In this document: in pieces, positions 27,050 to 36,995 of the stretch
Layout of the letters: the number at the start of each line of letters is the position of its first letter
Numbering within the stretch: the first letter of the stretch is position 1
Assembly (NCBI RefSeq): GCF_022808915.1
Contig: NZ_JAKZFS010000004.1
Coordinates: 1 to 64,000, forward strand
Length of the DNA: 64,000 nt
Reading direction: 5' to 3'
Origin: Fundidesulfovibrio terrae
GTDB lineage: Bacteria; Desulfobacterota; Desulfovibrionia; Desulfovibrionales; Desulfovibrionaceae
Made by a program: the position numbers and the translations under genes
The notes under the pieces: generated by a model
What the model was told of the DNA's origin: nothing
The model's input: only the letters and a program-made list of their open reading frames with translations
Database searches by the model: none

Positions 27050-27874
27050 TTAACCGGCCTTGAGCAGGGTCTCCATGTCGCAGCCGAATTTCTCCCGGCA
27101 GTAGTCGGTGAAGGCCTGACGGAAGTCCGGCGACTCCAGGCGCTCCTTGATGAGCTGGTCTTCCTGGGCCAGGCTCCGCTGGAGGGCGTCCTGGTCGCAC
27201 TTGAGCAGCTTGCGGATGCCCAGCAGCATGGAGGACGGCCCGGCCAGGCTCCCCTCCACGAAGCGCATGGTCTCCTCCTCCAGCCTGGCGGCCGGAACGA
27301 TGCGGTCCACGATCCCGAACTGCAGGGCCTCCTCGGCGGAGAAGCCCCGCCACTGCAACACCTCGGTGGCCTTCTTGACCCCGAGCAGGCGCGGCAGGAA
27401 ATAGCCGCTGCCTTTGGTGATCATGCCGATGGCGGCGTTGGGGTTCTCGAACTGGGTGTCGTCGGCGACGAGGCGGTAGTCGTAGGCCAGGGAGAGGTTG
27501 AGGTTGAAGAGCGAGACCGTCCCCCGCCCGGCGTACACGGTGACGGCGCCAAGGGTGGAGGTGGTGACGACGAGGCGGTTGACCACGTTGCCCAGCCTGT
27601 CCAGGATCTTGTTCTCCCGCCCGGCCGAGAGGGCCTTGCACAGGAACCGGCCGTGGTCGATGTGGTTGGCGGTCTCGGGCACGCCGAAGACCACCAGGGC
27701 CTTGTACGCGCGGCTTACGAGCATGGACTCCAGGTATTCGTAGAAGGAGAAGATGGCGTGGATGTCCTGGGTCATGCGCAGGATGTGCTGCTTCTGCCTG
27801 ATGACCAGCACGCCGTTTTCGAGCGAGGAGGAGAACAGTTCGTTGTCGGTGGTGAGATTGGCCGTGGCTTTCAT
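27050..27874 (-). CDS. Crotonase / enoyl-CoA hydratase superfamily protein
   Basis: 274 residues with the crotonase fold: 'KALVVFGVPETANHIDHGRF', 'GAVTVYAGRGTVSLFNLNLS' (oxyanion-hole region) and 'FENPNAAIGMITKGSGYFLP' with the typical 'AxxxGL-like' helix and 'FGIVDRIVPA'. Catalytic glutamates of true enoyl-CoA hydratases are not clearly conserved, so it may catalyse another CoA-ester reaction; the early segment is reminiscent of DpgC/RpfF-type variants. Cytosolic. It lies 60 bp from the universal stress protein gene on the same strand. Confidence 0.8.
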   Translation of the reverse strand: MKATANLTTDNELFSSSLENGVLVIRQKQHILRMTQDIHAIFSFYEYLESMLVSRAYKALVVFGVPETANHIDHGRFLCKALSAGRENKILDRLGNVVNRLVVTTSTLGAVTVYAGRGTVSLFNLNLSLAYDYRLVADDTQFENPNAAIGMITKGSGYFLPRLLGVKKATEVLQWRGFSAEEALQFGIVDRIVPAARLEEETMRFVEGSLAGPSSMLLGIRKLLKCDQDALQRSLAQEDQLIKERLESPDFRQAFTDYCREKFGCDMETLLKAG

Positions 27875-27933
27875 GGATCACTCCCGCGTTTGAGGGACAT
27901 GCCAGGCGATGCCTGGACGGGGACCGGGCGCCG

Positions 27934-28377
27934 TCATCCGGCGTCCGCGCCCTCCTTCACGATCAGCACGTTGCAGGGCGCGTGTTCCAGCAGGTCGCGC
28001 CCCACCGAATTTTCGAATATCCGCTGCATCCAGCCCAGATGGCGGTGGCCGACGACGATCAGGCCCGCCCGGAGCTCCACCGCCAGGTCGACGATGCGCT
28101 CGGACACCAGCCCGCTCATGGCGTGGGTCCGGCAGGAGATTCCCTTGTCCGAGAGGCGCTGGCACGCCGCGCGCAGCACGTCGTCCACTTCCCGGCCCAG
28201 CGAGGTGAACACCCCGGTACAGGACCGGTTCAGGGCCATGCCCGCCTCGCACGAGGCGTCCGCCACGGTGACCACGTGGACGGCGGCTCCCGTGGCGATG
28301 GCCAGTTCGGCGGCCGCGTCGAGTATGGCCGCGTGTTGCGGCGACGAGTCCACGGCTACCACGATCGTTTCAAGCAC
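27934..28377 (-). CDS. Universal stress protein (UspA family)
   Basis: 147 residues from a GTG at 28377. That start is chosen because AAGGAGG lies 6 nt upstream and the protein then begins 'LETIVVAVDSSPQH', the canonical first strand of the Usp fold; the frame is open further upstream but reads as low-complexity sequence. The C-terminal nucleotide-binding motif 'GLIVVGHRHLGWMQRIFENS' followed by 'SVGRDLLEHAPCNVLIV' fits G-2x-G-9x-G(S/T) in relaxed form. Stress-linked small-molecule or ATP-binding protein in the cytosol. Confidence 0.9.
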   Translation of the reverse strand: MLETIVVAVDSSPQHAAILDAAAELAIATGAAVHVVTVADASCEAGMALNRSCTGVFTSLGREVDDVLRAACQRLSDKGISCRTHAMSGLVSERIVDLAVELRAGLIVVGHRHLGWMQRIFENSVGRDLLEHAPCNVLIVKEGADAG

Positions 28378-28480
28378 CTCGGCTCCTCCTTGGCGGTCAT
28401 CGGTTGCGGCCATGATACCCTGATTGCACGCGCAACGGAAAGCAAACAGTGAAGTGTTTGCGCATTTTTTGCCCGGCGCC

Positions 28481-28810
28481 TCAGCGTTCGGGTCCTTGTT
28501 CGGCCTGGCGTTTGTCCTGTTCGGCCTTGGCTGCCCTGGCGTGCCGGAGTTCCTTGTCCAGCGCCATGTAGGCCTCGTATGCCCGGGCCTTGGCATCCCT
28601 GAACGCCTCGGCCCGCTCCGGCGAGCCTTCCTCCAGGGCCTCGCGCTCGGCCAGGTCCAGGCGGACCCAGGCTCCGCGCCTGTTTTCGGTCCTCTCGCGC
28701 AGCCACTGCAGGTCGTCGTCGGTTATCCGCTGCCCGGCCAGGGCCGCGCCGGCCGTCAGAACGGCCAGCAGGAAGGTGCAGGCCTTGAGCAGGGCCAATG
28801 TCCGCTTCAT
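28481..28810 (-). CDS. Small exported helical protein, unknown function
   Basis: 109 residues from the ATG at 28810 (GGAGGAAACC upstream). A signal peptide (1-25, 'FLLAVLTAGAALAGQ') precedes a highly charged, probably all-helical mature part with many Glu, Arg and Ala. I do not recognise a family. It follows the outer-membrane factor gene by about 70 bp on the same strand and may be a periplasmic accessory of that efflux cluster. Confidence 0.65.
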   Translation of the reverse strand: MKRTLALLKACTFLLAVLTAGAALAGQRITDDDLQWLRERTENRRGAWVRLDLAEREALEEGSPERAEAFRDAKARAYEAYMALDKELRHARAAKAEQDKRQAEQGPER

Positions 28811-28877
28811 GGTTTCCTCCCTTCTGTGCGTTATGCCCGGCGCGTTCACCGCGCCGGGCCGGAGGGTTGCCGCCGGG

Positions 28878-30356
28878 TCACTGGGCCGCCGGACTTGCTC
28901 CCGTGCGGGCCGCCGAGAGCCTGGGCGGCAGGGAGATGTCCATGAGCGGCGGGTCGTTCTTGGACGGCAGGGGCTTCTGGACGTAGGTCGAGCCGCCCAT
29001 GGCCGACTCCAGGTCCACGATGTCGCGCACCACGGCCGCTTCCGCAGCCGTGCGGGCCTGCTGGGCGTTCAGCAGCTCGCGCTGGGCGTCCAGCACGTTC
29101 AGGAACTGCCCCAGGCCGTCCAGGTACAGCTTGCGCGAGAGCTGGAAGGTTTCCTCGGCCTTGGCCTCGGTGTCGGTCAGGTCCTTGCGGCGGTGCTCCG
29201 CGTTGCCGTAGGCGGCCAGGGCGATCTCCACCTCGGACAGGGCCGTGAGCGAGCGCTGCTTCAGGGTGGCCAATTGGGCTTCGGCCCGGGCGTCCGAAGC
29301 CCTGATCTGGGACTGGACGCGTCCGAAGTCGAGAAGCGTCTGGGCCACGGACCCGCCGAGGGTGTACGTCTGCCCGGTCATGAAGAGCAGGGTGTCGGGG
29401 CTGGCCGAGGCGGTCCCCAGAAGCGCCGACAGGCTCAGGCGCGGCAGCCAGGCCGCCCGGCTGACACCCTGGCGGGCCACGGAGGCGGCCAGCTGGCGCT
29501 CGGCCAGGGCAACGTCGGGCCGCCTGACCAGCACGCTGCCGGGCGAGGTCAGCACAAGCGAGGCCTGGGGCACGTCGATCCTGGTGGGAATCTTGTCCAG
29601 TTCGGGCAGGCTCCCCGGCGTCTGGCCGAGCAGCAGCTCCAGGCGGTGCACCGCCTGGGCGCGCAGGGTGAGCAGGGGGTGCAGCTCGGCCTGGGTGGCC
29701 GAAACCTGCCGGGAGGCCTGGGCGACCTCCAGGGCGGAGCCCAGCCCGTACTGCTGGCGCAGGGTGGTCTGGCGCAGGGTCTCCTTCTGGGTGGCGATGT
29801 TGGCCGTGAGCACCATGATCTGGGCCGCGGCGTCGCGCAGCTGCACGTAGGCGCGGGCCACCTCAACGGTCATGGCCAGGAGCGCGGCGTCCCGGTTGAG
29901 CCAGGCGGCGTCCTTTTCGGCGGTCCTGGCTTCCAGCTCGCGGCGGTTGCCGCCCAGGAGGTCGATCTCCCAGCTGATGTTCAGGTTGGCCTGCACCTGG
30001 GTCTGGGGCTTGTAGTCGTCGCGGGTGTTCTGGTCCGTCCGGACGGTGGTGAGCTGGCCGGAGCTGTTCGGCAGCAGCTGGGCCACGGCCCCGCTCTGGC
30101 CCGCCTGGGCCTCCTTGATGCGGGCCAGGGCGACCTGCACGTCCAGGTTCCCGGCCAGGGCCTTGTCCATGAGGGCGTTCAGGCGCTCGTCGCCAAGCAC
30201 CAGCCACCAGGGCTGGTCGCCGGGGGAGTCGGCCTGGGACTGTCCGCCGGACTCGACCCAGTCCTTGCCCGCGGGCAGGTCGGGCTTGCGGTAGTTGGGA
30301 CCGGCCATGCAGCCGGTGAGGAGCGTCAAAAGGATAACAACGGTAAGTCTTTGCAT
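28878..30356 (-). CDS. NodT-family outer-membrane efflux lipoprotein (TolC/OprM type)
   Basis: 492 residues. The lipobox 'LLTGCMAGPNYRKP' is typical of NodT/OprM factors, in which 'GPNY..P' follows the acylated Cys. Two repeats of the outer-membrane efflux domain are visible, with long helices ('ALARIKEAQAGQSGAVAQLL', 'ERQLAASVARQGVSRAAWLP'). It forms a trimeric channel through the outer membrane and periplasm. It follows the EmrA-like adaptor gene at 30466-31509 and probably forms an operon with it and MarR. No inner-membrane pump gene is present in this operon. Confidence 0.9.
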   Translation of the reverse strand: MQRLTVVILLTLLTGCMAGPNYRKPDLPAGKDWVESGGQSQADSPGDQPWWLVLGDERLNALMDKALAGNLDVQVALARIKEAQAGQSGAVAQLLPNSSGQLTTVRTDQNTRDDYKPQTQVQANLNISWEIDLLGGNRRELEARTAEKDAAWLNRDAALLAMTVEVARAYVQLRDAAAQIMVLTANIATQKETLRQTTLRQQYGLGSALEVAQASRQVSATQAELHPLLTLRAQAVHRLELLLGQTPGSLPELDKIPTRIDVPQASLVLTSPGSVLVRRPDVALAERQLAASVARQGVSRAAWLPRLSLSALLGTASASPDTLLFMTGQTYTLGGSVAQTLLDFGRVQSQIRASDARAEAQLATLKQRSLTALSEVEIALAAYGNAEHRRKDLTDTEAKAEETFQLSRKLYLDGLGQFLNVLDAQRELLNAQQARTAAEAAVVRDIVDLESAMGGSTYVQKPLPSKNDPPLMDISLPPRLSAARTGASPAAQ

Positions 30357-30465
30357 GTGCGTGTCCGTCTGCCGCCTATGCTTTCTTGAGGCTCGGGGAT
30401 GTCCCGGAGTTTCCTCGCGGCGGGTAAGAATGTCGTTCGGAGTGCAGCCGGGCCTGACGTGCGAG

Positions 30466-31509
30466 TCAGCGCACCTTCACCTGGGGGATCACGGACATGC
30501 CCGTGGCCAGCAGATGCCAGGCGTTGCCGCCCGCCAGGTCGAACACGATTTTCACCGGCACGCGCTGCACCACCTTCACGTAGTTGCCGGTGGCGTTCTC
30601 GGCCGGGAGCAGGCTGAAGGCCGCGCCGGTGCCGGCCTGGAAGCTGTCCACGTGCCCCTGGAATTCCTCTCCCGGATAGGCGTCCACGCTTATGGACACC
30701 GGCTGGCCGGGACGCATGTCCTGAAGCTGGGTCTCCTTGAAGTTGGCCACCACCCAGACGTCGTCCTGCACCAGCCCCAGCACGGCCTGGCCGGTCTGCA
30801 CGTAGTCGCCGGGCTCCACGGCCTTTTTCGTCACCCGCCCGCTCACCTGGGCCTTGGTCTCGGTGTAGGAGAGGTCCAGGAGGGCCTGGTCCAGGGCGGC
30901 GCGGCTTTTCTCGACGCCCGCCTGGGCCGTGAGGATCTGGGCCGCGGCCAACCCGGCCTGGGCTTCCGCGGCGGCCAGGTGCTTGCGCGCCCCCAGCAGG
31001 GCGGAAGAGGAGGTGTGCGCCAGGGTTTCGGCGTTGTCGTGGGCCTGCTGGGACACGGCGCCGCTGTTGACCAGGTTGTTGTAGCGCTTGAGGTCGGTGG
31101 CGGCGTTGGCGGCCTGGGCCTCGGCCGAGGCCGCGTCGGCGCGGGCCTGGGCGGCGGCGGCCAGGGCCACCTGGTGCTGCGACCTGGCTTCCTCCAGTTT
31201 CTGCCGGGACTCGTTTAAGTTGGCCCGGGCCTGGTCCGCCTTGACCGTGAAAGGGGCCTTGTCGAGACGGATGAGCACGTCGCCCGCCTCGACCTTCTGG
31301 TTGTCCTGGACCAGCACCTCGAGCACCCGGCCCCCCACCTGCGGGGAGACGGAGGTCACGTGGGCGGTGATGAAGGCGTTGTCGGTGGTCTCGAAGGCCC
31401 TGGCGTGCCACCACCAGGCCCCGCTTGCGCCGATCGCGCCCACGGCCAGGACGGCCAGCGCGGCCTTGACCACGGCGCGGGATTTGCGCGGGGAATTATC
31501 TGTCGTCAT
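30466..31509 (-). CDS. EmrA/HlyD-type membrane fusion protein
   Basis: 347 residues from the ATG at 31509; an in-frame TTG two codons upstream is less likely. One membrane helix (about 15-33) ends in 'WWHARAFETTDNAFITAHVT', the hallmark 'TDNAF/YV' motif of EmrA adaptors. 'VLVQDNQKVEAGDVLIRLD' is the lipoyl half-motif, followed by a long coiled coil (about 80-200) and 'DLSYTETKAQVSGRVTKKAV'. EmrA-type proteins connect a major-facilitator pump (EmrB) to an outer-membrane channel. Here only the channel gene follows. Transcribed after the MarR gene. Confidence 0.88.
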   Translation of the reverse strand: MTTDNSPRKSRAVVKAALAVLAVGAIGASGAWWWHARAFETTDNAFITAHVTSVSPQVGGRVLEVLVQDNQKVEAGDVLIRLDKAPFTVKADQARANLNESRQKLEEARSQHQVALAAAAQARADAASAEAQAANAATDLKRYNNLVNSGAVSQQAHDNAETLAHTSSSALLGARKHLAAAEAQAGLAAAQILTAQAGVEKSRAALDQALLDLSYTETKAQVSGRVTKKAVEPGDYVQTGQAVLGLVQDDVWVVANFKETQLQDMRPGQPVSISVDAYPGEEFQGHVDSFQAGTGAAFSLLPAENATGNYVKVVQRVPVKIVFDLAGGNAWHLLATGMSVIPQVKVR

Positions 31510-31559
31510 GAACAAAACCTCTCTTCTTCTCGGGTTGCCGCCTGGCCGGACAGGGCGTT

Positions 31560-32048
31560 TCAGGCTGGCTTGAGCCGGACCTTGGACAAAAGCTCGATCA
31601 GCGTCCTGAGCTCTTCCTTCGTGAGTTGCGACACCACCCGGGCATGGTGCTCAAACAGCACCGGCAGCACCTCATCGAGTACCTGCTGGCCTTCTTGGGT
31701 GAGCCCGATGCGCACCAGCCGCCTGTCGGCGGGGTCCAGGGTGCGTTCCACCAGCCCGTCGCGCACCATGCCCGCCAGCACCGCCGAAACCGTGGGGGTG
31801 GTCACGCCGGCCAGATCGGCCAGCTTGCCCACCGGAAGCGGCCCGTCGGCGGTGCTCAAGAGCGAGAGCAGCAGGCAGCGGCCCCGGCTCAGGCCCTGCC
31901 TGGCCAGGATGCGCTCGGCGCAGGTGTGCAGCAAGGTGCCGCTTCGAAGCGCGTGCAGGTAGGCCTCGGTGGCCAGGATATCCATGTCCGGATAGCGCTC
32001 GGCCTTTTCCAGAAGCGATGCGTAGGTGGGTATTTCCTTGATGAGCAT
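31560..32048 (-). CDS. MarR-family transcriptional regulator
   Basis: 162 residues from the ATG at 32048 (GGAGAAGG 3 nt upstream). Winged helix-turn-helix: 'LPVGKLADLAGVTTPTVSAV' (recognition helix) and the wing 'VERTLDPADRRLVRIGLTQEG', with dimerisation helices at both ends. MarR proteins repress efflux genes and release DNA on ligand binding. A strong palindrome lies 46 bp upstream of the start (32094-32131), so it probably represses itself and the downstream emrA-like/outer-membrane factor genes. Confidence 0.92.
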   Translation of the reverse strand: MLIKEIPTYASLLEKAERYPDMDILATEAYLHALRSGTLLHTCAERILARQGLSRGRCLLLSLLSTADGPLPVGKLADLAGVTTPTVSAVLAGMVRDGLVERTLDPADRRLVRIGLTQEGQQVLDEVLPVLFEHHARVVSQLTKEELRTLIELLSKVRLKPA

Positions 32049-32093
32049 GGCCTTCTCCGTGTCGGCGCCCAAACAGTTAGGCTTACGATCAAT

Positions 32094-32131
32094 TTATTAG
32101 ACGCCTAACAAGTTTGCTAGGCGGCTAATAA
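32094..32131. promoter_or_regulatory. Probable MarR operator
   Basis: Imperfect palindrome TTATTAGACGCCTAACAA / TTGCTAGGCGGCTAATAA separated by 2 bp; 16 of 18 positions are complementary. Each arm itself contains a TTAG-N4-CTAA-like dyad of the kind bound by MarR dimers, and a further GTTAGGC half-site lies at 32076-32082. It is just upstream of the MarR gene and points to autorepression. Confidence 0.65.
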
Positions 32132-32344
32132 ATAGGAGGCTATGGTTCGTCAAGGGGAAATTTTCCATAACCCGTCCGCCGGGTTGGGTGTGCGGTGCCC
32201 GGGGAGGACAGCTCCCGGCCTGGAGCCCGGCCTGCCCGCTGCCGGAAAAGACACGATTTTTACGCCCGCCCGCCTCATTTTAACACCGTTTTTACATCCG
32301 GCGCGGTAAAAGGGGGCCAATCGACTCTCACGCGGAGGTGCGCG

Positions 32345-32434
32345 ATGGACGTTCTCCTGATTGTTCTTTCATTGGCCCTGATCCTGAGCCTGCTCGGGCT
32401 CATCGGGCTGGTTTCCCGCCTGGAAGGGAGGTAG
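32345..32434 (+). CDS. 29-residue single-helix membrane peptide upstream of kdpF
   Basis: ATG at 32345 preceded by GCGGAGGTG. The peptide is a single hydrophobic helix (starting MDVLLIVLSLALIL) ending in a charged 'SRLEGR'. It resembles KdpF in size and type but lacks its C-terminal motif, and a better KdpF follows immediately, 2 bp after its stop. It is in the same orientation as the whole kdp operon. It may be a second KdpF-like stabilising subunit or a translated leader. Confidence 0.55.
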   Translation: MDVLLIVLSLALILSLLGLIGLVSRLEGR

Positions 32435-32436
32435 CC

Positions 32437-32520
32437 GTGGACGTGTTGGCCCTCATCATCTCGGCTGCCCTGTTCGTCTACCTGCTGGCGGCCCTGTGCA
32501 AACCGGAGTGGTTCGAATGA
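32437..32520 (+). CDS. kdpF: KdpF, small subunit of the K+-transporting ATPase
   Basis: 27 residues from a GTG at 32437 with GGGAGG upstream. One membrane helix followed by '[12 protein letters not shown]', matching the KdpF pattern in which the helix ends in 'RPE/KPE..F'. KdpF stabilises the KdpABC complex in the inner membrane. Its TGA overlaps the ATG of kdpA (ATGA). Confidence 0.8.
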   Translation: MDVLALIISAALFVYLLAALCKPEWFE

Positions 32521-34301
32521 ACGCATACAGCTGGGCTCAATACCTTTTCTACCTCGCCGTGCTCCTGGGGGCCTCCTGGCCGCTGGGGCACTTCATGGCC
32601 CGGGTGTACCAGGGCAGGCCCTGCGGCCTGGACCGGGCGCTTAAGCCGGTGGAGGGCGTCCTCTACCGCCTGTGCGGCGTGGACTCCCGCAGGGAGATGG
32701 ACTGGAAGACCTACGCCGTTGCCGTGGTGGGCTTCAACGCCGCCGGGCTTCTGGCCGTGTACGCCATCCAGCGGCTCCAGGGGGTGCTTCCCCTCAACCC
32801 GGCGGGGCTTTCCGGCGTGGACCCGCTGGTGGCCTTCAACACCGCCGTCAGCTTCGCCACCAACACCAACTGGCAGGCGTACGGCGGCGAAAGCACCATG
32901 AGCCATTTCACCCAGATGACCGCGCTCACGGTGCAGAACTTCGTGAGCGCGGCCACTGGCATGGCCGTGATGGCCGCCCTGATCCGGGGGCTCGCCCGGC
33001 GCGAGACCGACCGGCTGGGCAACTTCTGGCAGGATCTGACGCGCTCGGTGCTCTACGTGCTGCTGCCGCTGTCGGTGGTGCTGACGCTGGCCCTCATGTG
33101 GCAGGGCGTTCCCCAGACCTTCGAGGGTTCGGCGACTGCGAAGCTCATGGATCCCGCCACCTACGACAACCCCGTGGTCGATGAAGCGGGCAAGCCGGTC
33201 CTGGACGATGCCGGCAAGCCCAGGACGGAACCGGCCACGCTCACGGAGCAGGCCCTGGCGCTCGGGCCCGTGGCCTCCCAGGTGGCCATCAAGCAGCTGG
33301 GCACCAACGGCGGCGGTTTCTACAACGTCAACTCCGCCCATCCCTACGAGAACCCCACGCCGCTGACCAACCTGCTGGAGATGCTGGCCATCCTGCTTAT
33401 CCCGGCGGGACTGTGCCATACCTTCGGGGTCATGGTGGGCGACCGGCGGCAGGGCATCGCGGTGCTGGCGGCCATGACCGTCCTTTTTGCGGCGTTCGCG
33501 TTCCTGACGATTCAGGCCGAGTCGGGTCCCAACCCGCTGCTGGCCGGGACCGGGGTGGAGCATGTCCCGAGCCTGGAGGGCAAGGAGGTCCGCTTCGGCG
33601 CGGCCGGGTCCGCCCTGTGGGCCGCCGCCACCACGGCGGCGTCCAACGGGTCGGTGAACGCCATGCATGACAGCTTCACGCCGCTTGGCGGCATGTGGCC
33701 CATGCTCCTCATGCAGCTGGGCGAGGTGGTCTACGGCGGCGTGGGCTCGGGGCTTTACGGCATGTTGATCTTCGCTGTGGTGGCGGTGTTCGTGGCCGGG
33801 CTCATGGTGGGCCGCACGCCGGAATACCTGGGCAAGAAGATCGAGCCCTTCGAGACCAAGATGGCCGCCCTGGTCATCCTGATCCCGCCGTTTTTGTGCC
33901 TGATGGGCACGGCGCTGGCCGCGGTGATGGGACCGCCGGACGCCCTGTCCAACCCCGGGCCCCACGGGTTCAGCCAGGTGCTCTACGCCTTCTCGTCCAT
34001 GGGCAACAACAACGGCAGCGCCTTCGCGGGCCTCACCGCCACGTCGCCTTTCTGGACCGTCGCGGGCGCGGTGGCCATGTTCGGCTCGCGCTACTGGCTG
34101 ATCGTGCCCGTGCTGGCCCTGGCCGGTTCACTGGCCAGGAAGAAGCGCCTCGCGGAAGGGCCGGGCACGCTGCCCACCCACGGTCCCATCTTCGTGGCCC
34201 TGCTCATGGCCGTGGTGCTGGTGGTGGGCGCGCTCACCTTCGTCCCCGCCCTGGCGCTGGGCCCCATCGCCGAACACCTTGCCCTCTTTCCGGTGAAATA
34301 A
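32517..34301 (+). CDS. kdpA: Potassium-transporting ATPase subunit A
   Basis: 594 residues, the K+-channel-like subunit with about ten membrane helices. Selectivity-filter regions are visible: '[14 protein letters not shown]', '[20 protein letters not shown]' and '[20 protein letters not shown]'. It selects and conducts K+ within KdpFABC in the inner membrane. Translationally coupled to kdpF by an ATGA overlap. Length is slightly above the E. coli protein. Confidence 0.97.
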   Translation: MNAYSWAQYLFYLAVLLGASWPLGHFMARVYQGRPCGLDRALKPVEGVLYRLCGVDSRREMDWKTYAVAVVGFNAAGLLAVYAIQRLQGVLPLNPAGLSGVDPLVAFNTAVSFATNTNWQAYGGESTMSHFTQMTALTVQNFVSAATGMAVMAALIRGLARRETDRLGNFWQDLTRSVLYVLLPLSVVLTLALMWQGVPQTFEGSATAKLMDPATYDNPVVDEAGKPVLDDAGKPRTEPATLTEQALALGPVASQVAIKQLGTNGGGFYNVNSAHPYENPTPLTNLLEMLAILLIPAGLCHTFGVMVGDRRQGIAVLAAMTVLFAAFAFLTIQAESGPNPLLAGTGVEHVPSLEGKEVRFGAAGSALWAAATTAASNGSVNAMHDSFTPLGGMWPMLLMQLGEVVYGGVGSGLYGMLIFAVVAVFVAGLMVGRTPEYLGKKIEPFETKMAALVILIPPFLCLMGTALAAVMGPPDALSNPGPHGFSQVLYAFSSMGNNNGSAFAGLTATSPFWTVAGAVAMFGSRYWLIVPVLALAGSLARKKRLAEGPGTLPTHGPIFVALLMAVVLVVGALTFVPALALGPIAEHLALFPVK

Positions 34302-34314
34302 CGGAGTCATAGTC

Positions 34315-36387
34315 ATGTCGAAAGACAAGAAGAAACGCCCCTTGTTCGACGGCCCCATCGTCAGGCAGGCCCTCGTGGACTGCGTGCGCAAGCTGGCCCC
34401 GGCGCGCCAGGCCCGCAACCCGGTGATGTTCACGGTCTACGTGGGCTCCATCCTGACCACGTTCCTCGCCGCGCAGGCCTTGCTCGGCAAGGGCGAAGCC
34501 CCCTTCGGGTTCGTGGCCTCGGTGTCCGCGTGGCTGTGGGCCACGGTCATCTTCGCCAACTTCGCCGAGGCCATGGCGGAAGGGCGGGGCAAGGCCCAGG
34601 CGGCGGCCCTTCGCGGCCTGCGCCAGGACGTGATCGCGAAAAAGCTCCTGCACCCGCGCAGGGACTCCCCCTCCCAGAACGTCCAGGCCAAGACCCTGCA
34701 CCGGGGCGACCTGGTGCTGGTGGAGGCGGGCGACACCATCCCCTCGGACGGCGAGATCGTGGAGGGCATCGCCTCGGTGGACGAATCAGCCATCACCGGC
34801 GAGAGCGCCCCCGTCATCCGCGAGGGCGGCGGCGACCGCAGCGCCGTCACCGGCGGCACGCGCCTGCTCTCGGACTGGCTGGTGGTGAAGGTGGCTGCGG
34901 AATCCGGCGAGACCTTCCTGGACCGCATGATCTCGCTCGTCGAGGGGGCCAAGCGCCGCAAGACCCCCAACGAGATCGCCCTGAACATCCTGCTGGCCTC
35001 GCTCACGCTCATCTTCCTGGTGGTCTGCGTGACCCTTCGGCCCATGTCCGCCTTCGCGGTGGATCTCTCCGGCCAGGGGCAGGCCGTGACCATCACCGCC
35101 CTGGCCGCGCTCTTCGTGTGCCTGGCCCCCACCACCATCGGCGGGCTGCTCTCGGCCATCGGCATCGCGGGCATGGACCGACTGATCCAGTCCAACGTCA
35201 TCGCCACCTCGGGCCGGGCCGTGGAGGCCGCGGGCGACGTGGACGTGCTGCTCCTGGACAAGACCGGCACCATCACCCTGGGCAACCGCCAGGCCACGAC
35301 GTTCCTGCCCGTGAAGGGCGTGGACGAGCGCGAGCTGGCCAACGCCGCGCAGCTGGCCTCCCTGGCCGACGAGACCCCGGAAGGCCGCTCCATCGTGGTC
35401 CTGGCCAAGGAGCGCTTCGGCATACGCGGACGCGACCTGCACGAGCTGGAGGCCACCTTCGTCCCCTTCACCGCCCAGACCCGGCTCTCCGGGGTGAACC
35501 TGCCCGGCCGGGCCATCCGCAAGGGCGCGCCGGACGCGGTCAAGGCCCTGGCGGAACAGGCCGGGCTGCGCGTGCCCGAGGAGATCGACCGCTTCATCCA
35601 CGAGATCGCCAAGTCGGGCGGAACGCCGCTTCTTGTCTCCGACAACGGCAAACCCCTGGGCGCGGTGTGGCTCAAGGACATCGTCAAGGGCGGCATCCGG
35701 GAGCGCTTCGCCGAGCTTCGGGCCATGGGCATCAAGACCATCATGGTCACCGGCGACAACCCGCTCACGGCGGCGGCCATCGCGGCCGAGGCCGGAGTGG
35801 ACGACTTCCTGGCCGAAGCCACCCCGGAAGCCAAGCTGGCGCGCATCCGCCAGTACCAGGCCGAGGGCAAGATGGTGGCCATGACCGGCGACGGCACCAA
35901 CGACGCACCGGCCCTGGCCCAGGCCGACGTGGGCGTGGCCATGAACTCCGGCACCCAGGCCGCCAAGGAGGCCGGGAACATGGTGGACCTGGACTCCAAC
36001 CCCACCAAGCTCCTGGAAGTCGTGGCCATCGGCAAGCAGCTGCTCATGACGCGCGGGTCGCTGACCACATTCAGCATCTCCAACGACATCGCCAAGTACT
36101 TCGCCATCATCCCGGCGGTGTTCGCGGGCATCTATCCGCAGCTGGGGGTGCTGGACGTCATGGGCCTGGCCACGCCCAAGTCGGCGGTGCTGTCCGCCGT
36201 GGTGTTCAACGCCCTGGTCATCGTGTTCCTGATCCCGCTGGCCTTGAAGGGCGTGAAGTACATTCCCGTGCCGGCGGCCCAGGCCCTCAAGCGCAACCTC
36301 TTCGTCTACGGCGTGGGCGGGCTCCTGGTCCCCTTCGCCGGGATAAAGCTCATCGACATGATCATCGCCGCCCTGGGATGGGCTTAA
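34315..36387 (+). CDS. kdpB: Potassium-transporting ATPase subunit B (P-type ATPase)
   Basis: 690 residues. The phosphorylation motif '[12 protein letters not shown]' has Asp315; '[11 protein letters not shown]'-type actuator loop ('[17 protein letters not shown]') and '[20 protein letters not shown]' hinge motif are intact. It hydrolyses ATP to drive K+ import through KdpA. It follows kdpA by 13 bp with ribosome-binding sequence before the ATG. Confidence 0.98.
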   Translation: MSKDKKKRPLFDGPIVRQALVDCVRKLAPARQARNPVMFTVYVGSILTTFLAAQALLGKGEAPFGFVASVSAWLWATVIFANFAEAMAEGRGKAQAAALRGLRQDVIAKKLLHPRRDSPSQNVQAKTLHRGDLVLVEAGDTIPSDGEIVEGIASVDESAITGESAPVIREGGGDRSAVTGGTRLLSDWLVVKVAAESGETFLDRMISLVEGAKRRKTPNEIALNILLASLTLIFLVVCVTLRPMSAFAVDLSGQGQAVTITALAALFVCLAPTTIGGLLSAIGIAGMDRLIQSNVIATSGRAVEAAGDVDVLLLDKTGTITLGNRQATTFLPVKGVDERELANAAQLASLADETPEGRSIVVLAKERFGIRGRDLHELEATFVPFTAQTRLSGVNLPGRAIRKGAPDAVKALAEQAGLRVPEEIDRFIHEIAKSGGTPLLVSDNGKPLGAVWLKDIVKGGIRERFAELRAMGIKTIMVTGDNPLTAAAIAAEAGVDDFLAEATPEAKLARIRQYQAEGKMVAMTGDGTNDAPALAQADVGVAMNSGTQAAKEAGNMVDLDSNPTKLLEVVAIGKQLLMTRGSLTTFSISNDIAKYFAIIPAVFAGIYPQLGVLDVMGLATPKSAVLSAVVFNALVIVFLIPLALKGVKYIPVPAAQALKRNLFVYGVGGLLVPFAGIKLIDMIIAALGWA

Positions 36388-36397
36388 GGAGCCAGCC

Positions 36398-36985
36398 ATG
36401 TTCAAGACGTTCGCCCAACAGCTCAAGCCGTCGCTCCTGATGCTCTTCTGGATGACCCTGTTGACCGGGCTGGCCTATCCCCTGGCCATGACCGGCCTGG
36501 GCAAGGCCCTGTTCCCGGCCCAGGCCGAAGGAAGCCTCATCGTGCGCGGCGGGACGGTGGTGGGGTCGGCCCTGATCGGCCAGCCCTTCCAGTCGGACCG
36601 CTACTTCTGGGGCAGGCCCTCGGCCACGTCGCCGTCTCCGGACAACGCGGCGCAGTCGTCGGGCTCCAACCTGGGGCCGTCCAACCAGGCCCTGGCCGAC
36701 GGCGTGGCCGAACGCGCCGCCAAGCTCAAGGACGCACACGGGGACTCCCCCGTTCCCATGGAACTGGCCACGGCCTCGGCCAGCGGCCTGGACCCCCACA
36801 TAAGCCCCGAGGCGGCGCTCTATCAGGCCGCGCGGGTGGCCAAGGCGCGGGGCCTGTCCGTACAGGCCGTGAGCGCCCTGGTGGAGAAGCATGTCGAGGG
36901 ACGCCTGCTGGGATTCTGGGGCGAGCCCAGGGTGAACGTGCTGGACCTCAATCTTGCCCTGGATGCCGCGCCCGGCAAGGAGTAA
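36398..36985 (+). CDS. kdpC: Potassium-transporting ATPase subunit C
   Basis: 195 residues with one N-terminal membrane helix ('[20 protein letters not shown]') and the typical '[20 protein letters not shown]', '[12 protein letters not shown]' and '[19 protein letters not shown]' motifs. KdpC is the periplasmic/membrane subunit that assists nucleotide binding and assembly. Ten bp after kdpB. Confidence 0.97.
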   Translation: MFKTFAQQLKPSLLMLFWMTLLTGLAYPLAMTGLGKALFPAQAEGSLIVRGGTVVGSALIGQPFQSDRYFWGRPSATSPSPDNAAQSSGSNLGPSNQALADGVAERAAKLKDAHGDSPVPMELATASASGLDPHISPEAALYQAARVAKARGLSVQAVSALVEKHVEGRLLGFWGEPRVNVLDLNLALDAAPGKE

Positions 36986-36995
36986 GGCGTAAGGC

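Noticed and set aside
32245-32344. Riboswitch (for example c-di-AMP type) in the kdp leader
   Set aside because: The leader before the first ORF is too short and I see no conserved aptamer pairing; KdpDE control is encoded in the operon.
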